Assembly (NCBI GenBank): GCA_013180625.2
Contig: SNVD02006977.1
Coordinates: 186,001 to 250,000 of the forward strand
Direction of reading: 5' to 3'
DNA: 64,000 bases
Source of the DNA: Boswellia sacra
Lineage: Eukaryota; Streptophyta; Magnoliopsida; Sapindales; Burseraceae
Shown here: in pieces, positions 10,567 to 20,639 of the stretch
How positions within the stretch are numbered: the stretch's first letter is position 1
How the letters are laid out: each line of letters begins with the position of its first letter
Translations under genes and position numbers: made by a program
Notes under the pieces: generated by a model
Databases searched by the model: none
Told to the model about the DNA's origin: nothing
The model's input: the letters and a program-made list of their open reading frames with translations, nothing else

Positions 10567-11777
10567 GGGAAAATTGAAAAAATAGACAAAATTAAGAGCC
10601 TTTAGTGAAATTTAGACACATCCTGAAAAATTTTCATGCCATAGATACTTTCTTCGAAAAAAGACTAAAATACCCTTAATAATTCAATTTATTCTGAAAT
10701 GCCTCATTTTTCTCTTCCCTGCACTTACCTCTTCATATTTTTATACCCGTCTGTTGCAGTAACAATAAAACAAAGAAAAAAATTTCATCTTCTTCTCTCT
10801 TTTTCACTTTTTCTCTCTTTGCAATTCCAATATCTCTCTCATCTTCTTCTCTCTTCTTCTCATATTTTCCTACACTTTCTTCTTTTATTCAAAACTAGCG
10901 TCAATTCATGCCATCAAGTGTCGATTTTATACTGTCGAGTGTCAGATTTTATACCGTCAATTGTCGGATTTCATGATTTCGAGTGTTAGATCTAATGTTG
11001 TCAAGTGTCGGATTATGTTGAGTGTCGGATTTTATACTGTTGCGTATTAGATTCCATACCGTCGAGTGTCGACTTTCATGCCTTCGAGTGTCGGATTTAA
11101 TGTTGTCAAGTGTCGGATTATGTTGAGTGTTGGATTTTCATGCTGTCGAGTGTTGGCTTTCATGCCTTCGAGTGTCAGATTTAATGTTGTCAAGTGTCAG
11201 ATTTTATACTGTTGAGTGTTAGATTCCATACTGTCGAGTGTTGGCTTTCATGCCTTCGAGTGTCGGATTTAATGTTGTCAAGTGTCAGATTATGTCGAGT
11301 GTCGGATTTTCATTATGTCGAGTGTCGGATTTTCATGCTGTCGAGTTTCAGCTTTCATGTCTTCAAGTGTTGGATTTAATGATGTCAAGTGTCAGATTAT
11401 GTCGATTGTCAGATTTTCATACTATCGAGTGTCAGATTTCATGCTATCGAATTCCAAACCGTTGTTTGTTTCTCTCTTGCCTTCTTTCTTCTCCTTTTAA
11501 AACTTAAGTTGATGAATATATTTGATAATAAATAAGATGGAGAAAATGCAGTAAAATATAGGAAGAAGAGAGAAAAATATGAGAGAGATATTAGAATTAC
11601 AGAGAGAGAAAGGATGAAGAAGAGAGAAGAAGATGAGAGAGAATTATACAAAAAAATATAGGAAGAGAGGTAACGAGGTAATTTAAGAGAAAAAGGGTCT
11701 ATTGCATCAAAATTTGATGGAAGTGGCTTATTTTTCAATTAGGTCCCTTAATTTAGACTATTTTTTCAATTTTTCCA
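10567..11777. mobile_element. Mutator-like element with ~33-bp inverted ends
   Basis: The left end GGAAAATTGAAAAAATAGAC matches the reverse complement of the right end (GGAAAAATTGAAAAAATAGT), and pairing continues over about 33 bp (ACAAAATTAAGAGCC against CTAAATTAAGGGACC). Both flanks are A-rich (AAAAAAAAAG and AAAAAACAAAA), compatible with a 9-bp duplication but not proving it. No transposase is present. The interior is a minisatellite (10905-11455) bordered by pyrimidine-rich DNA at 10790-10890 and matching purine-rich DNA at 11540-11650, themselves partly complementary, so the whole element can fold back. Confidence 0.65.
10905..11455 (+). repeat. Minisatellite, ~20-bp unit with higher-order period
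   Basis: About 25 degenerate tandem copies of a unit close to GTCGAGTGTCGGATTTCATG, alternating with GTCAAGTGTCGGATTATG. Adjacent variants form a higher-order block of roughly 110-135 bp (…CCTTCGAGTGTC… TTTAATGTTGTCAAG… TTATGTTGAGTG…) that repeats at least three times. The three overlapping short ORFs here (11194-11507) are products of the repeat and not genes. Confidence 0.9.
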
Positions 11778-12102
11778 AAAAACAAAAAAGAATTCATCAA
11801 TTATTAGCATTAACTTGATGCGGATGCATGCAGTGAACGCTTATACATGCAAATTCCTTCCATCAAGATATCTCAAAGATTAAAGTATTTATGTTTCTAA
11901 TTGAACTTTTACTTTTCGTAAATTTAACATATTTATGTTTCTAAGGCACGTATTAATATTCAATTCTTTTCTGAAATTTCAAAGATTTTCTCTAATATTA
12001 TCAAGAAGATCATCCATTTTAACATAATTACTAAAATGCGCCAAGGTGAAGATATATATAGTTAGTAAAACATATGATTATGAACAATTATGCCTTTAGA
12101 AG
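11778..12102. other. Intergenic interval
   Basis: AT-rich sequence up to the CACTA terminus. Nothing recognised. Confidence 0.4.
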
Positions 12103-12696
12103 CACTAGACCAAAAAGTGGTTTTAGCAACAGGAAATTCCCAACGTGCAATGTTTGCATGTTGCGAAATCGAACTTTTGGCGATGTGCAGCAAATGCACA
12201 TGCGCATGTTTCAAAAACCTCATCTTAAGAATAAATTAAATTATTGAATTTTTTATATTAATTCATAAAATATAAAAATATATAAAATTTTAAAATAAAT
12301 AACATGTAATTAATTTGTTTATGAAACAAGAAAAAAATTTAATTCATTAAAAATATAATTTTCTAAAAAATTTTTTAAAGCAATAAATAAAAATAATGTA
12401 AAATTTGAAAGTTAAGGAAATGAATTAATATTTGTCTAAAAAGAACCTTACGAATTAGGAATATGAAACAAAAAAGTTACTATTAAATAAATAATTTCAT
12501 GGTTAAATAGTGCTCATTAAAATTTAAATTAAAAATAAAATAAGAAAACCAAAAAATAACAAACTATACACCAAAAACCGCATCGATTTGATCCTGTTAT
12601 TAAAAAGAAAAGGCAGCCAAAACAATGTAATAAAAAATGAAGTCCTTATCATAGTCACCAGCATCCAACAACTCCTTTCTCTTCTAACTTCATCAA

Positions 12697-12996
12697 TGTT
12701 TTTTTTTTTTGTAACTGAGGTTTTCGTACCAGATCAACAATTTTTTCTTATTTTTATTTTTTTTAACTAAGGTGTAACTGAGGTGTTCGGATCAGCTTAC
12801 ATGCTACCAACATTTTTTTATTTTTTTAACGTTTTTTGTATTTAACCCACTGTCCCAACCCACTGTCCCGCTCTCCCACTTAAATCATAAGATAAGCCTT
12901 TGTGAAGAGTTGAACTGATGACCTCATAGTGACTTACCACTCCCTCCTTAGTCATTTCTTTCCACTTGAACCAACCCATTGTGGGTAACTCCGCTA
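12697..12996 (-). repeat. SINE-like insertion with tRNA-like boxes
   Basis: About 300 bp absent from the same place in the sister element (near 32.65 kb), so it is an insertion. Read on the minus strand, a box A-like stretch (TGGTTCAAGTGG) and a box B-like stretch (TCATCAGTTCAACTC) precede T-rich sequence on the plus strand, which would be the poly(A) end. A related piece containing CACTTGAACCAACCCATTGTG recurs at about 26660. A target duplication could not be found, so the assignment stays tentative. Confidence 0.4.
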
Positions 12997-14069
12997 ACGT
13001 CCAACAACTCTAACTCTAAATCCACCACCACTCATTTCTCTTTCGTTCTCCTGCCTCTAATTTCTTAAAAATATACCAACTTGCTTTTTAATTATTTTAA
13101 TAACCAGCCCACTAGTGCCTTTTAATATAAATAAGAGGGGAAAAAAAGAAAACAAGAGAAAAGAGAGAGAAGCGACGAGAGTTGAGAGAGGGAGAGGAAG
13201 AAGGGTGAAGAGGCAAAAAATGGTGGTTGCTTGAAGAGGAGAAATCAAGTAAGTTTCATAATTTATAAGCTATATAAAGTAGTTATTGGTTATTTCATTA
13301 ATGAAAATTGAAATAGAAGGAATGTTAGCAAGCATAAGAAACCAAAGAGAGAAGTTCGAGAAAGAAGGAAAATCAATCAAATGTTTTGACAAAATTGGAA
13401 GTCCCATTCAAGGTATTTCATCTTTATCATGATGTTTCTTGAGTTTATTTATGGAAAGGTTAGTTTATTTATGGAAAGGTTAGTGTTTAAGATGTTGGTG
13501 TGAAATTAAACCTAGGGTTTGTAGTGAATAGTAAAGGAATTCAAAATTTCTATTGTTGATTTCCTTTGATTTTGATTCTCAAGTTTATATATTTGAAATA
13601 TACATCTCAATGGTTTGTTTAAAGTTTGTTTCATAGAAAAATATTAAGTATTTGAATTATTATGAATTTTTTAAAATGGTTGTACACTGCTAGAATTTTC
13701 TGTTTCCTATAGGAGGTCAGTTTTGTAAAAATTATTTGAGGTACCTAGATGTATCATAAAATTATATATCACTACAAGAAATTTTCACATATTTATCACT
13801 TTATATTTTTTTATTTGACTTTTTTAAAAAAAGTGAGAATTATAACATTAATATGAAAGTCAAACCCATATTTTTATCATACTTATCACTCGTTATTTTG
13901 ATTATATTACATATTTCTCACATTTTTAGATAGTGACAAGTAATTAACAAGTAATTAGGATACGTATGAAAACAAATAAAGTATTTAAACTTAGAAGTAA
14001 TTTTTAGGGTTAATTATGATAAATTATAATATATTAGGATCTCGTGTAAATTTTTTACAACCTATAATA

Positions 14070-14302
14070 AACAAAACTACATCTCCCCCAAAACCTAACC
14101 CCGTGCCGCCCCCAAAACCTCTCGCTATCTTCTCTCAGCTTGCCAGCCTTCCCATCCTCTCCTTCACTGGCAAAAAAGTCGACGAAACTTACCTCGACCT
14201 CAAAACCGCCCCACCTGACACCGCGCATGCCGTCGTCCATCGCGGCATCATCACCGACTTGCAGAACCAGAGCGTGGCACAGCGTCCACCCTTACGCGGC
14301 TG
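14070..14302 (+). pseudogene. Captured fragment of plastid ribosomal protein L4
   Basis: Translation around 14130-14280 contains LASLPILSFTGKKVDETYLD and then [20 protein letters not shown], matching the start of the mature part of nuclear-encoded chloroplast uL4 (50S subunit). The preceding Pro-rich stretch resembles its transit-peptide border. After the DLQN motif one base is missing, so the expected RGTASTLTR appears only in the next frame. The match ends at about 14302, where translocator sequence begins directly. Captured fragment; cannot give a working ribosomal protein. Confidence 0.85.
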
Positions 14303-14837
14303 ATGCTGGTTGTGTTTGGCATAGTTTTGGCGAGTAACAGTGAGCTATTGTTTCACTTGTTTGGATTCTTGGTTTGTATCAGATCCACAGCTGGACGAGC
14401 ATTGAAATCTGTTGTTCAAGGAATTCTGTTAACTTCAGAGGCTGAGAAATTGCATTCAATGAATTTTTTGCTTTACATGGCGCCCATGTCTGGATTGATC
14501 TTGCTCCCCTTTACCCTTTATCCTTTACATAGAAGGGAATGTGGCTTCGATTACATTGGAGAAAGCTCAAGCGGATCCTTATATTTTGTTCTTGTTGATT
14601 GGGAATGCTACGGTGGCGTATTTGGTGAATTTGACAAATTTTATGGTGACAAAGCATACAAGTGCGTTGACGTTGCAGGTGCTTGGCAATGCGAAAGCGG
14701 CTGTTGCAGCTGTTTTTTCCATCTTGATTTTTAGAAATTCGGTGACCGTGATAGGAATTACTAGATTTGCGGTGACAATTATGGGGGTGATACTTTATAG
14801 TGAGGCAAAGAAGAGATCCAAAGTCACAACTCATTGA
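14303..14837 (+). pseudogene. Captured sugar-phosphate/phosphate translocator fragment
   Basis: C-terminal half of a DMT-superfamily TPT/NST transporter of the plant group that includes the Arabidopsis At5g25400 type. The upstream frame has [21 protein letters not shown] and [12 protein letters not shown]. The downstream frame has [20 protein letters not shown] followed by [20 protein letters not shown], then [13 protein letters not shown] and a stop. The two halves are in different frames, with the shift near 14520-14545. These proteins exchange sugar phosphates or nucleotide sugars at Golgi or plastid membranes. Here about five predicted transmembrane helices are missing from the N-terminal side and the frame is broken. 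About 400 bases after the stop probably represent its original 3' UTR. Confidence 0.88.
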
Positions 14838-15174
14838 GGATAAACGAATAATGATTCATTTTGGTTGTCATAACACCGGTGCGCGGCTTGTTTTTTGTTT
14901 TTATTCTTCACTTTACTTTATTCCTTGGCTTTGCGTTTTATTTCTATTTTTTTTCTTTTACTTTGATTAGAATTTGATAGAAGGGAACAAGGGAGTTGGG
15001 TAAAAGAAATTGGATTTGATTGTATAGTTGTATGCTCTTTTTCTCTTTTGGGATGGTTTAAGAGAATAAAAATTCTCCCTCTTTTACTTTCCCCTGTGTG
15101 TAACCTTATATCATTTCTTGGTGCTCTTTGAACACAGAAAAGATTGATTCATTCAGATATCAATATCAATATGA

Positions 15175-15258
15175 TATTGTTTTGTGCCAAATCTGATAGC
15201 TTTTAGATCAGGTATTATTTGATTTTTATAATCGAGTTACTTTGAAATTCAGGTTTGG
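15175..15258. repeat. Inverted repeat arm, left (pairs with 16468-16558)
   Basis: TTTTGTGCCAAATCTGATAG … ATAATCGAGTTACTTTGAAA recurs as a near-perfect reverse complement at 16468-16558. The two arms enclose the aminoacylase fragment, giving about 85-bp arms around a 1.2-kb loop. Confidence 0.85.
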
Positions 15259-15810
15259 CTTCTCCTAGCAAGAATTATAGGGCCTTTTATGCAGAGAGGT
15301 GTACATGGGGCTGGTTATTAAGGCTAGAGGGGCTCTTGGCCATAGGGCTAAGCTTTATGATAACAGTGTAATGGAGAACCTGTTCAAAAGTATTGAGAGT
15401 GTCAGGGGGTTTAGAGCTTCACAGTTTGATATGGTCAAGGCGGGGCTAAAGGATGATGGTGAGGTCATTTCGGTTAACATGGCATTTCTTAAGGCTGGCA
15501 CTCCCTCACCAACTGTGAGTTCTTTTACAAGTTAGGAGCTTGGTTTTGGATAATTTGCTGTTGCTTTATATTTTGAAGAAAGATATTTAGCATGCTGTTG
15601 ACATTTGAAACATATATTTTTTTCCTTTCTGTGACCAGGGTTTTGTCATGAATTTGCAACCATCTGAAGCCGTGGCAGGTTTTGATATCCGCGTCCCTCC
15701 TACTGTAGATGTGGAATCTTTGGATAGATGGATTGTTGAAGAGTGGGCTCCTGCTTCATGCAATATGACATTTGAGGTGGTGATCATTAAGACTCACCTA
15801 TTTAATCATT

Positions 15811-15847
<37 letters not shown>

Positions 15848-16413
15848 TATATATATATATATATACTAAGTCCTTAGTTGTTTTGGGCAATCTATGATTA
15901 TTTCTACATCAGAAATTTGAAACAATATCACTCTGTGAATATCACACTAAAGATTGCTTGCTTTTCCTTTAAGATATTTAGTATTCGTATTAGAAGTTAT
16001 GCCACTACATGAAAATGAAAGGATGAATGTGTGCTTGTCATTGATCACTGGACGAACAAAGTTGTTTGGTCAAACAATTGCATTCTTTGTCAACAAGTAC
16101 TTTAAAGTTTTTTTTCTTCTATTTCCTCTTCTTCTTGTCAGTTTCACTAATTGTGATTCTAGGTTGGACAGTTCAAGCAGAAAGGTACTATATACGACAA
16201 GTTTGGGAAACCACTACTGACAGCACGTGACAGTTCAAACCCATGGTGGAACCTTTTGGAAGAAGTTGTTAAAGATGCTAATGGAAAACTTGGTAAGCCA
16301 GAGATCTTTCCTGCCTCCACAGATGCTCGCTACTTCCGTCTACAAGGCCTACTAGGAATTGGCTTCTCTCCTATGGCAAACACTCCTATTCTACTTCATG
16401 ACCAAATGAGGTG
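15249..16413 (+). pseudogene. Captured aminoacylase-1 (M20 family) fragment with introns
   Basis: Three exons separated by introns. Exon 1, 15249 to about 15513: GLASPSKNYRAFYAER, LGHRAKLYDNSVMENLFKSI. Exon 2, about 15639-15777: GFVMNLQPSEAVAGFDIRVP, then EEWAPASCNMTFE. Exon 3, about 16163-16413: FKQKG, LTARDSSNPWWNLLEEVV, FPASTDARYFR, GFSPMANTPILLHD. This is the middle and C-terminal part of N-acyl-L-amino-acid amidohydrolase, a zinc peptidase-like enzyme. The STDARYFR and PILLHD motifs are recognisable, but the usual HNE after LLHDH is altered and a stop follows. The N-terminal zinc-binding part is missing. Exon 1 also has local decay. Intron retention shows capture at DNA level. Confidence 0.9.
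15821..15866. repeat. (AT)n microsatellite
   Basis: Two AT dinucleotide runs separated by a short AATAATA spacer within the second aminoacylase intron. Confidence 0.9.
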
Positions 16414-16467
16414 AACATCTATTCACTTCATTGCAACTGATAAATCCAATATGCAGTCCATACAACT

Positions 16468-16558
16468 AAGAAGCCAACCCTGAATTTCAAAGTAACTCGA
16501 TTATAAAAATCAACCAACACCTGATCTAAAAGCTATCAGATTTGGCACAAAACAAAAG
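16468..16558. repeat. Inverted repeat arm, right (pairs with 15175-15258)
   Basis: Reverse complement of the left arm: AACTCGATTATAAAAATCAA, then AAAGCTATCAGATTTGGCAC. The arm lies immediately after the last recognisable aminoacylase exon. Confidence 0.85.
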
Positions 16559-16631
16559 TAACACCATGGTTCTGTTTTTACTTATCTAGTTTCATATCAA
16601 TTTTTGTTCATAGATGTTTCATTACTTTCAG

Positions 16632-17541
16632 GCACTAACTGGGGATGTGATAGTATCGAGGTACCAAAGATCAAGGAACTTGTTGGAACAAAGTTTGAGC
16701 CAAATCCAAAACATGGTTCCAGTAATGCTGGCTGTTAAGGTTTGTCCAACTGTGTATACTTCTAAGTTTTTTTTTTTCTTCAAAGAGATGTGTGGTGGAT
16801 GATAGACATAAATAGTTATAGACCAGTCCTCATCCATACTTTGATACACATAAAGAGATGTGTGGTGGATGATAGACATAAATCATAACAAATTTATGAT
16901 TTAACTATCTATTTAGCAAGTTTGGAGCATTTCCTCATCCATACTTTGATATATACTTTACTCTGAGACTAAGCCTGTAAACAAATTTGTTATGCATTTC
17001 TTATTTTCATCTGTTCTGCCTTTACCAGTATGACCTATTACTATGTGGCTTGTGTTTCAGTTTGATTTTGAGCAAACTCATAATCTAAATGTATTTAGAA
17101 TTTAGTAAAACCTGAAATACTGGGTGTTTTCACCACAATAAATATTGTACATGCTAGCGGAATGGTGATTTTCTGAACCTAAAACTGGAAACCCTCCCAG
17201 AGGATTCTGAGTTTCTGACCTCTAAACCCAAAACTTGTTGCTCAAAAACAAGTTTTCACATAATCTATTTGAGGTCATCTCACCAACAATTTTATATTTC
17301 TTTTGTATATCAATTACAGATCTCCCAAATTATTGATGATCTTAGAGCTGCAACTTTTATATTGGATTCTTCTGAAGAAGAGGCTAGGAAGGTTGTGCGT
17401 GAATTACTTCAGCAAGGTGCTTCCATGTCAGATTCACTGGAGTCCTCAGAAATCAAAGCTTTACAAGTTGTTGCTTCCAGGCTTCACATTACATCCCCTA
17501 AGGCTATCTTGAAAGAAAAAAGTATTCAATGTTTATACTGA
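16632..17541 (+). pseudogene. Captured PUB3/PUB4-type U-box E3 ligase fragment
   Basis: Two exons. 16632-16739 encodes LTGDVIVSRYQRSRNLLEQS, LSQIQNMVPVMLAVK. 17320-17541 encodes ISQIIDDLRAATFILDSSEE, RELLQQGASMSD, SEIKALQVVASRLHITSPKA. Exons are bounded by a TTTCAG acceptor, an AAG|GTTTGT donor and an ATTACAG acceptor. This is the conserved N-terminal region of plant PUB3/PUB4-like proteins, which lies before their U-box and armadillo repeats; neither of those domains is present. It cannot act as a ligase. Recognition rests on memory of the family and should be confirmed by search. Confidence 0.78.
16790..16888. repeat. Short direct duplication in the U-box intron
   Basis: AAGAGATGTGTGGTGGATGA followed by TAGACATAAAT occurs twice, at about 16784-16813 and 16853-16884, with a 40-base spacer. 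Confidence 0.85.
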
Positions 17542-17730
17542 ATTTATTTATACTTCACATTTAAAGCCTCCCAGAATTTGTGCAAAGTATTTTACTATTT
17601 CTCATGGCATATTGTAGATTTATAGTTGGAGGAAATGGGAAAACCAAGCAATCCCAACCGCAAATGATACATATTATGAATTTATTAAATTTTTTAAAAT
17701 ACTTATTATATATATATTAATTTTTTAAAA

Positions 17731-17992
17731 TACTTGGCGGCTAAAAACTACTAAGTATATATTTTTTTAATTTTTAAAATTATTTATACTTGGCGGCCAA
17801 AAATCGCCAAGTAAATATATATTTTTTAATTTTTAAAACTATTATACTTGGTGGCCAAAAACCGCCAAGTATAGTCAGGTGCATATTTGGCACGTTGACC
17901 GACCGCCAAATTGACTATATTTGACGGTGCCATTGGTGGTACTTTCAAGACTACCAAATATATACTTATTTGGCGGCCAAAAACCGCCAAAT
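17731..17992. repeat. CACTA subterminal inverted-repeat cluster
   Basis: Four hairpin units: TACTTGGCGGCTAAAAACTA… at 17731, then 17787, 17845 and 17968. Each has the form TTGGCGGCC-AAAAA-CCGCCAA, spaced by about 57, 58 and 123 bases. They lie just inside the 3' terminus of the gene-carrying element, where CACTA transposase-binding repeats are expected. Confidence 0.85.
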
Positions 17993-20571
17993 ATGATCAT
18001 TTTTCTTGTAATATGAAATTTGGCAGTTTTTTTTTCCATTTTATGTCTAGTTTAAATATGGAAAGTTTTATAATTTGATGAATTAACCATGAATTATTAT
18101 ATATTTTTTAATAGAGAGAGGTTGATTTTGGAAATTGTTTGACAGAATTGTGTTTAAGTACCTAATAAATTTAGAATGCTATAAAATTTTACATGAAGTT
18201 AGATACATATTTCTAGAAGGCTATATAAAATCATAGATTATTTTGATGAGTAGAATATTTATTAAAAAAACAAAGGACAGACACTGCTCTATTTCGTGTC
18301 ACATTCAAAAAAACTATTAAGGAATCAAAGTCTTATTAAACCTAAAAGAAAGAAAAAAGAGATTGATAATCATTGTTTAATGTAAAATTAGAATTGTACA
18401 TTTCTTTTTTCAAAAGTTGCTTGTTAATGGATCTCCACATTTATTATTTTCCACTTTGACATCGTAGAGCAAAGGTTCATGACCAATTCTGTTTGCGTGA
18501 TTCATTTTTTATAGTATATTTATTTATTAAATTCTTCTATATATCTACTTTTTAAATGTGCCTATATAGGAATATTATTCTATGAATTGCTATAATATGA
18601 ATTGCTTACACATATGAATTGCTTTCTTATATAATGCTATTGAAACTTTGTAATTAATTGGTGAAAATTTTTAATGCTTTATGAAGTTATAATTTTTTGC
18701 TTTTATATTATTCAATGTTTGTGGAGTTTTTGTGACTTGGAAGTTGCTGAAAGAGTGGCGTTGCTTGTGTGGTGAATTTGTGAAGTTGCGTGATTTTAAA
18801 AGTTAGAAATTGTAAATTTTGTGAAGTTGTACTTTTTTAATTATTTAAGTAACAATAATTATAAGAGAGAATGTGACATAACACGCCCCTGTCTACACGA
18901 GCGAATCGTGTCTAAAACTATATTAAGAAAACAACTTTTCAAAATACGCTATTTTAAGAAAATTTTGGCAGCGTCTCTTCTGTATTTTAGATTAAACCCC
19001 CTGTCAAATCACATAATTTTGAACACTGTCGAAAAAAATATTTTATCAACCCAGCTTCTTCAAGGACTCTTATCCTCAACAACCACAACATGTAAAACGA
19101 TAAATACAGCTAATGCTCAACATACTTAAAATTTAGAAACTTATACAATGAGAAATAAAAATGAAATGATTTTAATGTGTGAAATCTTTCTATACATCAT
19201 GTGGCCTTCCTTAACACCAGAGACTACTTAGCACCAAACCTGTAATACCTGGTGAAAGAAGAATAGGAAACACTACAAGAAAAAAAGTCGATAAATGGCT
19301 AACACTTTATGATAAAAATCGATATATCATAAAAGGTTGTAATAGAATTATAGTATATCAGAAACTTAATGATGTACATATGTGACATATTTTTTGTCTA
19401 TCAAGAATTGATAATAAAATAGTGATAGAAATTAACTTTATAAAAAATTTGTGGTAGAAATTTATTGTTTGACCGTGTTTGACTAAATGTTAAATTAATA
19501 TTTTATTACTTAAAAGCAAAATAATGCATTTTTTATGGTCAAATAATATTTTTTATAGAAATATATATTTAATTGCGATATGAACCATTGCGTTTAAACC
19601 TGAATATAACAAAACCTAAAATCGATTTCCGCAACTTTGCGCCTTTCCTCTGAGTTTCCCAACATTTGCCCTTCTCAAATGCGAAATCGATTAGTTGCTC
19701 CCTCTCACTCACCTTTATCTGTGCTCTGTACCTCCAATCGCAGCTGTGCTCTGCTCTATATTCACCTCCAATTGCAACTCCCACTACTAAAAAAAAAAAA
19801 AAGAGTTTCTCTGTTTGTGTGTGTAGAGGAGGAAAAATTAGGAGCAAGAAGGATAGAAGTTCGCATGCAAGAAGGGTGAAGATAAGGTTTTTTGTTTCTC
19901 ACTTTAGAAGACTTACAAGATTAGGTGTTTTTTGCTTGGTGTTCCGTTATCTCTCAGGTGAAACCTCAAACACCTGGAGCTCACTTTTGCTTTGAGCTTT
20001 TAATGTCTTCTATCCGACAGATATATTAATTCCAAACCCAAAGAGATGGTGATGAAGGAAAGAGATGAAGAGCTGCTTTTGTTTCTTGAAATGCGAAGAT
20101 GCGAGAAGGTGAAGATTAACCTTCTTCCTCTTCACAACTCTAATGACCTCAACAGAAACAACACCTAAAACGCTACTCTAGGTACGACGTGCTTTGGATT
20201 CCTTTTTAGATTTTTGACTTTTGAAGATCATCGTGTTTGTTTTTGTGGTTTGACTTAATCAAGTGTTTGTATTAATTGATTGATTGATGGATGATGGTTT
20301 GTCCAACGCCTAATGCCAAGGGATCTCTGATATTTAAGATTATTTCCTTTGTTCCAACACCTAACAACTGTAGTTGATAATTTCTTGAATTCGGAGAATG
20401 ACAAATTTGATTATGATTGGTAAAGTTTCTAAACTTCTATCATCTCGGTCTGAGTTTGGAATGTAAGGATTGCTTCTAGTTTTGTTATCTAATGTTATTT
20501 ATAGTTCATAACTTAAGACTGTTATCGCTTAAAACTGAAGTATCCAAATTTAACACTTTCCCCAGTAATTT

Positions 20572-20574
20572 AAC

Positions 20575-20634
<60 letters not shown>
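20572..20634. repeat. Compound microsatellite (AT)n(AG)n
   Basis: About 12 AT units run into about 17 AG units, the same arrangement as at 9994-10057 but in unrelated flanking sequence. Confidence 0.95.

Positions 20635-20639
<5 letters not shown>

Larger units (their letters stand above)
13770..18011 (+). mobile_element. Gene-carrying CACTA element 1 (Pack-CACTA), 4.2 kb
   Basis: Begins CACTACAAGAAATTTTCAC. The 3' end, TTTTTCTTGTAA, is the complement of that start, with the last bases (GTG) eroded. It is flanked by TAT (13767-13769 and 18012-18014). The sister CACTA at about 31.96 kb shows the empty site: its uninterrupted sequence joins the two flanks. The cargo, all in plus orientation, is four unrelated cellular gene fragments with introns retained in at least two. 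There is no transposase, so it moved in trans. Inverted GGCGG repeats occupy the 3' subterminus. Confidence 0.87.

Noticed and set aside
11194..11507. Three overlapping plus-strand ORFs rich in Cys, Val and Phe.
   Set aside because: They are translations of the ~20-bp minisatellite in its different frames.
14016..17541. Reading 14016-17541 as one or more real host genes (translocator, aminoacylase, U-box).
   Set aside because: All pieces are partial and frame-broken, and lie between CACTA ends with a target duplication. The sister element lacks the whole block.
19637..19995. Overlapping ORFs at the left of Pack-CACTA 2.
   Set aside because: No conserved motif; they look like translated leader sequence with a poly(A) run inside.
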